In this document: one piece after another, positions 1 through 6,773 of the stretch
Position numbering within the stretch: position 1 is the first letter of the stretch
Layout: the number at the start of each line of letters is the position of its first letter
Assembly (NCBI GenBank): GCA_934597535.1
Contig: CAKTRT010000030.1
Span: 1-13,241 of the forward strand
DNA from: an uncultured Oscillospiraceae bacterium
GTDB lineage: Bacteria > Bacillota > Clostridia > Oscillospirales > Oscillospiraceae
Direction: 5' to 3'
DNA: 13,241 nt
The notes under the pieces: model-generated
What the model was told of the DNA's origin: nothing
Seen by the model: only the letters and a program-made list of their open reading frames with translations
Databases searched by the model: none
Made by a program: the position numbers and the translations under genes

Positions 1-27
1 GAGGGACGGCGATCTCCGCCGTCCCTC
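1..27 (-). terminator. rnpB terminator hairpin
   Basis: Positions 1-11 and 17-27 form a perfect 11-bp GC-rich stem with a 5-base loop, lying 11 bases beyond the 3' end of rnpB as read on the minus strand. The expected run of T would fall outside the window, so termination cannot be fully judged. On the plus strand the hairpin is followed by a short T-rich stretch (31-36), so it may also act in the other direction. Confidence 0.7.
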
Positions 28-38
28 TCATATTTTGC

Positions 39-389
39 GCGAGCATGACTGTAAGCCGGGTTCTGTATTTGACAGTCATCTATCTACGCGCCGCGTTGCC
101 GCGGTACTCCAGCCACCCCGGGAGCGGTCGGGCCAACCTATTGCTCCCATACCGGTGTTGCTCCGGATAGAGTTTACAGCATCGGACACTCTCGAGCCGA
201 CGGGTGCGCTCTTACCGCACCTTTCCATCCTTACCTGAGATACTTGCATACCTCGGGCGGTCTATTTCTGTTGCACTTTTCCTCAGATCGCTCTGGGCGG
301 GCGTTACCCGTTATCCTTGCCCTGTGGAGCCCGGACTTTCCTCACAGCGGGCCTTTCGGCCTCGCCGCGCGACTGTCTGTCATACTCGC
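39..389 (-). ncRNA. rnpB: RNase P RNA, bacterial class A
   Basis: This is the catalytic RNA of ribonuclease P, which removes the 5' leader from tRNA precursors. Read on the minus strand it carries the two most conserved stretches of the family. GGAAAGTCCGGGCTCC lies near the 5' side (plus 329-344), and ACAGAACCCGGCTTA lies near the 3' end (plus 52-66). The ends were set by the P1 helix: 379-389 pairs with 39-49 over 11 bp with one G-U pair. The length of about 351 nt fits class A. The short reading frames over this stretch are chance. The gene has its own promoter and is transcribed away from murD. The exact 5' and 3' ends may differ by a few bases. Confidence 0.96.
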
Positions 390-395
390 ACAACT

Positions 396-424
396 ATTTT
401 AGCCCATGGCGCGGGGCTTGTCAA
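396..424 (-). promoter_or_regulatory. Sigma-A promoter of rnpB
   Basis: On the minus strand a consensus -35 TTGACA (plus 419-424) is followed after exactly 17 bases by TAAAAT as the -10 (plus 396-401). This puts the transcription start a few bases before the P1 helix at 389. The strength of the match fits a highly expressed stable RNA. Confidence 0.88.
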
Positions 425-435
425 CGGAAAATGCA

Positions 436-464
436 TTGCTATTTTGGCGTTCCTGCGCTATACT
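436..464 (+). promoter_or_regulatory. Sigma-A promoter of murD
   Basis: TTGCTA (436-441) and TATACT (459-464) are separated by 17 bases, with the start of transcription expected near 471, about 35 bases before the murD ATG. The -35 box lies only 11 bases from the -35 of the divergent rnpB promoter. Confidence 0.78.
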
Positions 465-505
465 ATATATTGAATTTGTATGTGCAGACGAAAGGATGAA
501 CGTCT

Positions 506-1888
506 ATGACGATACAGGAATATCTATCCTCCCTGCGGGGAAAAACAGCGGCAGTGCTCGGCATCGGCGTGAGCAACACGCCGCTCATCGAGCTTTTGTG
601 CCGAAACGGTGTGCAGGTCATCGCCTGCGACAAAAAGAGCCGCGAGGACTTAGGCGAGCGCGCGGAGCAGCTCGAAGCGCTGGGTGCGCACCTGCACCTT
701 GGAGAAGGCTACCTCGATGATCTGCGCGCGGACGTTGTCTTCCGCACGCCGGGTATGCGGCCGGACGTTCCGGCGCTGCTCGAGGCAAGATCGCGCGGCA
801 GCGTTGTGACGTCGGAGATGGAGATCTTTTTCGAGGTCTGCCCCTGTACGGTCATCGGCGTGACGGGCAGCGACGGCAAGACCACTACGACGAGCATCAT
901 CGCCGAAATGCTGCGCGCGGCAGGGAAGACCGTCTACCTTGGCGGCAACATCGGCCACCCGCTGCTGTGCGACGCAGAGAAGATGCAGCCTGAGGACTTC
1001 GCGGTCGTGGAGCTTTCATCGTTTCAGCTGCTCGATATGAAGCGCTCGCCGCACATCGCGGTGATGACGAATCTTGCGCCGAACCACTTGGACGTGCACA
1101 AGGATATGGACGAATATGTCGCGGCGAAGGAGAACATCTACCTCCACCAGCGCAAGGACGACATCGCCATTTTCAACGAGGACAACGACATCACGCGCAA
1201 GCTCTCGAAAAAGGCGGCAGCGTGGACGCGGCTCTTCAGCCGCCGCGAAGAAGTCACGGACGGCGCGTTCCTGCGCGGGGATAGTATCGTCCTGCGCCGC
1301 GGCGGGCGCGAGGAAGCGGTCATGCAGCGTTCCGACATCCGCCTGCCGGGTATGCACAACGTCGAAAACTACCTCGCCGCCGTGACAGCGCTCGACGGCT
1401 TGGTGCCTTACGAGGTCATGCGCGAGACCGCGCGCACCTTTGCCGGCGTCGAGCACCGCATCGAGCCGGTGCGGACGCTCCGCGGCGTGCAGTGGTACAA
1501 CGATTCCATCGCGACCAGTCCCACGCGCGCCATCGCAGGGCTGAATGCGTTCGATGAAAAGGTCATCCTGCTCGCGGGCGGATATGACAAGCACATTCCC
1601 TTTACACCACTTGCGCCCGAGGTGGTAAAGCACGTCAAGCTGCTTATTTTGTGCGGCGCGACAGCGGACGCCATCGAAAAGGCCGTGCGCGAGTGTCCCG
1701 ACTATCACGCCAGCCCTGAGATCGTGCGCTGCGAGAATCTGGAGAACTGCGTAAAGACCGCTTACGAGCGCGCGGTGAGCGGTGACATCGTGACGCTCTC
1801 GCCCGCGTGCGCGGCGTTCGACCAGTTTGCGAACTTCATGGAGCGCGGCAAGGCGTTCAAAAGGCTCGTCATGGCGCTTCCGGAATAG
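506..1888 (+). CDS. murD: UDP-N-acetylmuramoyl-L-alanine--D-glutamate ligase (MurD)
   Basis: MurD adds D-glutamate to UDP-MurNAc-L-Ala in the cytoplasm, using ATP, as a step in peptidoglycan precursor synthesis. The 460-residue length is usual for the family. An N-terminal Rossmann-like UDP-binding domain begins with VLGIGVSN (about residues 17-24). The ATP-binding P-loop reads GVTGSDGKTTTT (118-129). The central ligase domain has NHLDVHKDMDEY, and the C-terminal domain has GVEHRIEPV followed by YNDSIATSP, typical of Mur ligases. The ATG at 506 follows an AAAGGA Shine-Dalgarno (491-496) at a normal distance. It is the first gene of a likely tandem transcription unit with yunB and ligA. Its position outside the usual division and cell-wall cluster is not surprising in Clostridia. 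Confidence 0.96.
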   Translation: MTIQEYLSSLRGKTAAVLGIGVSNTPLIELLCRNGVQVIACDKKSREDLGERAEQLEALGAHLHLGEGYLDDLRADVVFRTPGMRPDVPALLEARSRGSVVTSEMEIFFEVCPCTVIGVTGSDGKTTTTSIIAEMLRAAGKTVYLGGNIGHPLLCDAEKMQPEDFAVVELSSFQLLDMKRSPHIAVMTNLAPNHLDVHKDMDEYVAAKENIYLHQRKDDIAIFNEDNDITRKLSKKAAAWTRLFSRREEVTDGAFLRGDSIVLRRGGREEAVMQRSDIRLPGMHNVENYLAAVTALDGLVPYEVMRETARTFAGVEHRIEPVRTLRGVQWYNDSIATSPTRAIAGLNAFDEKVILLAGGYDKHIPFTPLAPEVVKHVKLLILCGATADAIEKAVRECPDYHASPEIVRCENLENCVKTAYERAVSGDIVTLSPACAAFDQFANFMERGKAFKRLVMALPE

Positions 1889-1912
1889 GGAAAAGCCCGC
1901 ACGGCATAGGCT
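1882..1912 (+). promoter_or_regulatory. Possible sigma-E promoter before yunB
   Basis: GGAATAG (1882-1888, overlapping the murD stop codon) and CATAGGCT (1905-1912) sit 16 bases apart. They loosely resemble the -35 and -10 elements of mother-cell sigma-E promoters, and yunB is a sigma-E gene in Bacillus subtilis. The match is partial, so this is a suggestion only. Confidence 0.22.
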
Positions 1913-1936
1913 TCACTGGAATCGGGGTGAGGCTCT

Positions 1937-2629
1937 GTGCCGAAATGGAGATACAGGAGACTTTCAGGAAAGAAGCGAGCGCTGCTGCTGGTGCTGTTTT
2001 TGCTCGCGGCGCTGCTGGCACTCGCCGCCGTTGCGATGACGCATCTAAAGCCCGTGCTCACGTCGCTTGCGACGGCGCGCGTGTCGAACACGGTCAACGG
2101 CATCGTGACCGCCGCCGTGAACGAGACGATCTACAGCGGCGGCGTGGACTACGACCAGCTTATCTCCTTTGAAAAGGACAACGAAGGCAAGATCACGGCG
2201 GTCAAGAGCAACATGGCGGAGTTCAACCGTTTGCAGTCCGCCATCATCGACGAGGTGCTCGAAAAGCTCTCCGAGGTGACGACGAAGGAACTCTCCGTGC
2301 CGGTCGGCACGCTGCTCGGCTCGCCGTTTTTGGCGGGGCGCGGGCCGCTGATCCGCGTGCGGATGCAGTCGGTCGGCTCATCGAGCGCGCATTTTGAAAA
2401 CGCGTTCACGTCGGCGGGCATCAACCAGACGAAACATCAAATTTACCTTGTGGTGGACGTGTACGTCAGCATCCTGCTGCCGGGCTTTTCCACCACAACG
2501 AAATTCAGCAACACCTATTCCGTAGCTGAGACGGTCATCGTCGGATCCGTGCCGGACAATTACACTTATTTCAGCAATGGGGCGGACATGGAGCAGAACG
2601 CGGAAGATTACATCATGAACAACGGCTGA
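1937..2629 (+). CDS. yunB: Sporulation protein YunB
   Basis: The 230-residue protein starts with a basic segment and one strong membrane-spanning stretch (about residues 14-34). The remainder is extracytoplasmic, in the YunB pattern: a GIVTAAVNETI segment after the membrane anchor, then PVGTLLGSPFLAGRGP, then a beta-rich end with TKHQIYLVVDVYV. In B. subtilis yunB is expressed in the mother cell under sigma-E and is needed for full spore formation; its biochemical role is not known. The start is taken as GTG at 1937 because GGGGTGAGG (1924-1932) lies just ahead and the hydrophobic segment follows at the expected distance. The gap to murD is 48 bases and to ligA 37. It may be read through from murD as well as from its own sporulation promoter. 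Confidence 0.9.
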   Translation: MPKWRYRRLSGKKRALLLVLFLLAALLALAAVAMTHLKPVLTSLATARVSNTVNGIVTAAVNETIYSGGVDYDQLISFEKDNEGKITAVKSNMAEFNRLQSAIIDEVLEKLSEVTTKELSVPVGTLLGSPFLAGRGPLIRVRMQSVGSSSAHFENAFTSAGINQTKHQIYLVVDVYVSILLPGFSTTTKFSNTYSVAETVIVGSVPDNYTYFSNGADMEQNAEDYIMNNG

Positions 2630-2666
2630 GCGCCTTTTGCGCACCGCCGGAGAGAGGGAGCGCACT

Positions 2667-4697
2667 ATGGACAGAAATATCCGGATCGATGAGATCGTAA
2701 CACGGCTGAACGCCGCCTCCGACGCCTACTACGGCGGGCAGGAGGAGCAGATGACGAACTACGAGTGGGACGCTCTGTTCGACGAGCTGACCGCTCTGGA
2801 AAAAGAGACCGGCTATGTCCGCCCCGACAGCCCCACGCAGGTGACGAGCCATTCGGGCAGCGAAATGGACGGCGAGGGGGAGAAGGAGGCGCACGAGTAC
2901 CCCGCGCTCTCGCTCGCCAAGACGAAAAAAGTCGAGGAATTGCAGGACTGGGCGGGCGAGCGCGATATCTGGCTCTCATGGAAGCTCGACGGCTCTACGC
3001 TCGTGGCGACTTACGATGGCGGCGCGCTCACGCGCGTTTTAACGCGCGGCAATGGCACGGTCGGCACGAACATCACCTATATGGCGTCCGCCATCCGCGG
3101 CATTCCCGCGAAGATATCCGACAAGGGCCACCTTGTCGTGCGCGGCGAGGCGACGATCTCCTATGCGGATTTCGAGGCCATCAACGACACGCTCGAGGAC
3201 GCGGACGACCGCTACGCGAACCCCCGCAACCTCGCTGCCGGTACGCTGGCGCTCGACAAGACGAATCTCGATAAGGTGAAAGAGCGCAACGTGACGTTTA
3301 CGCCGTTCACGCTCGTCCACACAGACGAAACGATCCGTTCGTGGGGCGCGCGGATGGACTATCTCGATCAAATGGGCTTTACGACCGTCGAGCGCGAGCG
3401 CACGAGCGCGAAGGATCTGCCCGATGCCATCGCGCGCTGGACGAAAAAGGTCGATTCCGGCGAGATGGGCATCCCCGTCGATGGCCTTGTCATCACTTAC
3501 GACGACACGGACTACGCTGCGACCGGCAGTGTGACGGGCCACCACGCGACGCGCGCGGGCCTTGCCTACAAATGGGCGGACGTCTCCGCCGACACGGTGC
3601 TCGACCACATCGAGTGGTCGTGCGCAGCCTCGACCATCACGCCGGTTGCGGTGTTCGACCCCGTGCAACTCGAGGGAACGACCGTCACGCGCGCGAGCCT
3701 CTGCAATGTCAGCGAGCTTGAGCGCCTCGGCATCGGCGCGGACCGCAAGACAGAGCTTCGCATCATCAAGGCCAACAAGATCATCCCGAAGTGCATCGCG
3801 GTCGTCAAGGCCGAGGGCAGCTATGAAGTCCCATCGGCCTGCCCTGTCTGCGGCGCGGCGACCGAGGTGCGCGTCAGTCCGGTGAGCGGCGTGAAGACGC
3901 TGCGCTGCACCGACCCGAATTGCCCCGCCAAGCACTTGAAGCGCTTTGTCCGCTTTGTGAGCAAGGGTGGGCTTGATATCGACGGTCTCTCCGTACAGAC
4001 GCTGCACGAGTTCGTCAACCGCGGCTATCTGCGCGATTTTGCCGATCTCTACCATCTGGATGCGCACGCGGACGAGATCGTGAAGCTCGAGGGCTTCGGC
4101 GAAAAATCCTGCGCAAATCTGATGGCTGCCATCGAAAAGAGCCGTAAGGTCGATCCCATCCACCTGATCTTCGCCCTCTGCATCCCGAACATCGGCGCGG
4201 ACGCGGGCAAGAAGCTCATCGCGGCGCTCGGTACAAAGGGCTTTTTAGCGCGCATCGAAAGCGGCGAGGGCTTCGAGGACGTGGACGGCATCGGCGTCGA
4301 GCGCTCGAACGCGATCTTAAACTGGTTCGCTGACGATGAAAACAAAAATCTCTTCGACCGCCTGATGGCAGAGCTTACGCTGGAGGACGTCGCCCCCAAG
4401 GAGGAGGCCGACGGCACCTGCAAGGGCCTGAGCTTCGTCATCACGGGCGATGTGCACATTTTCAAAAACCGCAGCGCGTTCAAAGCCTACGTCGAACAGC
4501 AGGGCGGCGCAGTGACCGGCAGCGTCTCGGGGAAGACGTCGTACCTCGTCAGCAACGATGGAGAGTCGAATTCGTCGAAAACGAAAAAGGCAAAAGAATT
4601 GGGGGTTCCGGTTCTTACCGAAGAGAAGTTTGTCTCTCAGTTCGGTACTCCCGAAGCGGTCGGTTCCTCGGAGGAGGCACAGATCTCGATGCTGTAA
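2667..4697 (+). CDS. ligA: NAD-dependent DNA ligase LigA, divergent clostridial type
   Basis: LigA seals nicks in DNA using NAD+ in replication and repair. The start is ATG at 2667, after GGAGAGAGGGAG (2649-2660), giving 676 residues, a normal length; an upstream in-frame TTG at 2637 lacks such a site. The domains run in LigA order. They are an Ia-like N-terminus (about 5-60), the adenylation domain with nucleophile Lys106 in KLDG, RGE (159-161), NPRN (186-189) and the motif V lysine Lys302 in AYKW. Then come an OB fold, a zinc finger with Cys392, Cys395, Cys414 and Cys419, helix-hairpin-helix repeats (about 470-555) and a BRCT domain (about 585-660). Several canonical residues differ: DGVVIK is DGLVIT, the SLRQLD arginine is missing and the VGRTG stretch reads SCAAST. 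As far as I recall, some of these changes (GNG for GDG, DGLV.T for DGVVIK) recur in LigA proteins of other Clostridia. Confidence 0.92.
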   Translation: MDRNIRIDEIVTRLNAASDAYYGGQEEQMTNYEWDALFDELTALEKETGYVRPDSPTQVTSHSGSEMDGEGEKEAHEYPALSLAKTKKVEELQDWAGERDIWLSWKLDGSTLVATYDGGALTRVLTRGNGTVGTNITYMASAIRGIPAKISDKGHLVVRGEATISYADFEAINDTLEDADDRYANPRNLAAGTLALDKTNLDKVKERNVTFTPFTLVHTDETIRSWGARMDYLDQMGFTTVERERTSAKDLPDAIARWTKKVDSGEMGIPVDGLVITYDDTDYAATGSVTGHHATRAGLAYKWADVSADTVLDHIEWSCAASTITPVAVFDPVQLEGTTVTRASLCNVSELERLGIGADRKTELRIIKANKIIPKCIAVVKAEGSYEVPSACPVCGAATEVRVSPVSGVKTLRCTDPNCPAKHLKRFVRFVSKGGLDIDGLSVQTLHEFVNRGYLRDFADLYHLDAHADEIVKLEGFGEKSCANLMAAIEKSRKVDPIHLIFALCIPNIGADAGKKLIAALGTKGFLARIESGEGFEDVDGIGVERSNAILNWFADDENKNLFDRLMAELTLEDVAPKEEADGTCKGLSFVITGDVHIFKNRSAFKAYVEQQGGAVTGSVSGKTSYLVSNDGESNSSKTKKAKELGVPVLTEEKFVSQFGTPEAVGSSEEAQISML

Positions 4698-4900
4698 ACA
4701 GCGGAGTTGTAAGCGGCAAAGCTGAGAACGGCCAGTCATGGCAAAGGACCCCATGTCTGTCCAGCCGACTTCAGCTTTGACGGTTACGGCAGAAAACACT
4801 TTGCGCGGAGTAATCGTCGAATTGTCCGCTGTCAGCGGACAACCGAGGTGCAGAGCACAGCGAAGCCTTCTCGAAAAGCAGCTTCGCCACTTTCTCGACA
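4698..4900. other. Gene-free, stem-loop-rich intergenic stretch
   Basis: No gene is supported here. Three self-complementary arrangements are visible. Positions 4718-4725 pair with 4771-4778, with CATGG and CCATG (4738-4742, 4751-4755) nested inside. A 9-bp stem lies at 4822-4830 and 4834-4842 with a 3-base loop. A 7-bp stem lies at 4860-4866 and 4881-4887. The packing of structures suggests a decayed or dispersed intergenic repeat, but only one copy is seen in this window. None of the hairpins is followed by a T run, so none is an obvious ligA terminator. Confidence 0.4.
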
Positions 4901-4938
4901 GACAAAGGCCTGCTGCCAGATGGCAGCAGGCCTTTGTC
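4901..4938 (-). terminator. cysK terminator, probably bidirectional
   Basis: A perfect 17-bp stem (4901-4917 with 4922-4938) with a 4-base loop lies 38 bases past the cysK stop codon. The inner GC-rich part of the stem is followed on both strands by TTTGTCT, so it can act for cysK on the minus strand and for read-through from ligA on the plus strand. The T run is short and lies partly within the stem. Confidence 0.75.
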
Positions 4939-4976
4939 TTAAAAAGAGATGAGAGAGAAAATCAACAATATATCAC

Positions 4977-5909
<933 letters not shown>

Positions 5910-6028
5910 AATGTTTCCTCCTGAACGATGTACGTTCTATATCAAAATGTTTTTGTTTGTTTTTGTGGGTTTCGGTGCTTGCTTGCATCTCTCATGCTCT
6001 GCCGCGGCGACATCGGAACTGGTGAAGG

Positions 6029-6046
6029 AATGAAGTCATATTCATT
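6029..6046. promoter_or_regulatory. Palindrome in the cysK leader
   Basis: AATGAA (6029-6034) and TTCATT (6041-6046) form a perfect 6-bp inverted repeat with a 6-base spacer. It lies about 20-40 bases downstream of the predicted cysK transcription start and abuts the operator-like repeat at 6046-6066. It could be a second protein-binding site or a small RNA hairpin. Confidence 0.35.
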
Positions 6047-6066
6047 ACCAACCTTTCGAGTAGGTA
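6046..6066. promoter_or_regulatory. Operator-like inverted repeat at the cysK start site
   Basis: TACCAAC (6046-6052) and GTAGGTA (6060-6066) are 7-base arms matching at 6 of 7 positions around a 7-base spacer. The site lies directly downstream of the cysK -10 box, over the expected first transcribed bases, a classic place for a repressor. The adjacent Rrf2-family protein is the natural candidate to bind it, by inference. Confidence 0.45.
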
Positions 6067-6073
6067 TGTAGGG

Positions 6074-6102
6074 ATTATACGATGCATGTTTCGGTTTGTC
6101 AA
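6074..6102 (-). promoter_or_regulatory. Consensus sigma-A promoter of cysK
   Basis: On the minus strand TTGACA (plus 6097-6102) and TATAAT (plus 6074-6079) are separated by exactly 17 bases, a full match to the sigma-A consensus. Transcription should start near 6067. So strong a core promoter ahead of a biosynthetic gene suggests that control is by repression. Confidence 0.9.
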
Positions 6103-6125
6103 GAGAAAATTTCCAAAAAAATCTG

Positions 6126-6154
6126 TTGAATTCCTATAAACCGTGTAATATAAT
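6126..6154 (+). promoter_or_regulatory. Sigma-A promoter of the Rrf2 regulator gene
   Basis: TTGAAT (6126-6131) and TATAAT (6149-6154) are 17 bases apart, with transcription expected near 6161, about 60 bases before the start codon. The promoter core lies inside an inverted repeat (6130-6160). The leader has an imperfect hairpin (6168-6179 with 6192-6201) just before the ribosome binding site. Confidence 0.85.
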
Positions 6155-6160
6155 AGGAAT
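6130..6160. promoter_or_regulatory. Inverted repeat over the regulator promoter (probable autoregulatory operator)
   Basis: ATTCCTAT (6130-6137) and ATAGGAAT (6153-6160) are perfect 8-base arms around a 15-base spacer, so the arm centres are 23 bases apart on roughly the same face of the helix. The arms overlap the -35 and -10 boxes of the Rrf2-family gene. The AGGAAT half-sites recall, from memory only, the GGAAT-containing boxes described for Bacillus CymR. Confidence 0.55.
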
Positions 6161-6220
6161 ATAAAAAGTTGCTGAAGGCCATCACCCGTATGCCTTTCAA
6201 CGGCTGGAAGAAAGGCGTGG

Positions 6221-6658
6221 ATGTATTATATGATGATTTCAACCAAGGGCCGCTACGCGCTGCGTGTTCTGATCGATATGGCAGAGCACCAGTCAGGCGG
6301 CTATATTCCGCTCAAGGAGATCGCGCAGCGGCAGGATATCTCGGAAAAATATCTGGAAAGCATCGTTAAAACGCTTGTTAAGGGCAATGTGGTTGAGGGG
6401 ATGCGCGGAAAAGGCGGCGGGTATCGTCTGCGCAAGGGTCCCGATCAGTTTACGACAGGCTATATCCTGCGGCTGATGGAGGGTTCTCTTGCGCCTGTGG
6501 CGTGCCTGGGGGCCGACAGTGCCCCCTGCGACCGTGCATCGGAATGCCGCACGCTTGCGCTGTGGTCGGGGCTGAACGATGTGATCAACCGGTATCTTGA
6601 CCAGTACACGCTGGCCGACCTGCTGCGTGAAGACGGCGGATATGACTACGTGATTTGA
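6221..6658 (+). CDS. Rrf2-family transcriptional regulator (CymR/IscR-like)
   Basis: The 145-residue protein opens with MISTKGRYALR, the signature start of Rrf2 proteins. A winged helix-turn-helix follows (about 10-70), with the recognition region ISEKYLESIVKTL and the wing GKGGGYRL. Cys95, Cys103 and Cys109 sit where IscR-type members hold an Fe-S cluster, followed by the usual LW motif. It probably senses Fe-S, redox or cysteine state. It diverges from cysK, and operator-like repeats cover both promoters, so control of cysK and of itself is the simplest reading. Three in-frame ATG codons (6221, 6230, 6233) are possible starts. 6221 is chosen for its spacing from AAAGG (6211-6215 region). 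Plain CymR lacks the three cysteines, so an exact name is not given. Confidence 0.9.
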   Translation: MYYMMISTKGRYALRVLIDMAEHQSGGYIPLKEIAQRQDISEKYLESIVKTLVKGNVVEGMRGKGGGYRLRKGPDQFTTGYILRLMEGSLAPVACLGADSAPCDRASECRTLALWSGLNDVINRYLDQYTLADLLREDGGYDYVI

Positions 6659-6720
6659 CGGAAAGCCGACGCGGAACAGGAGTGCGGCGCAAAAGAAGGG
6701 CGTTCCCCTTTGCTCATTTC

Positions 6721-6729
6721 TGTTACAAT
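6721..6729 (+). promoter_or_regulatory. Extended -10 promoter of the lipoprotein gene
   Basis: TGT followed by TACAAT (-10 at 6724-6729) makes an extended -10 element; no good -35 is seen at 16-18 bases upstream. Transcription would start near 6736, about 38 bases ahead of the lipoprotein start codon. Confidence 0.4.
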
Positions 6730-6773
6730 ATGGTTTGGCACATTGCCGAAGACAACAGACAAGGAGAAAATCA

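Noticed and set aside
35..499. Three overlapping short plus-strand reading frames at the left end
   Set aside because: They run across the antisense of the RNase P RNA and its promoter, have no ribosome sites and no family resemblance.
3039..4163. 374-residue minus-strand frame inside ligA
   Set aside because: Shadow of ligA, Arg/Asp/Val-rich as expected for antisense of GC-rich genes, with no start signal.
5910..6067. T-box or SAM riboswitch in the cysK leader
   Set aside because: The T-box GGTGG-type element, an antiterminator/terminator pair and S-box core motifs were looked for and not seen.
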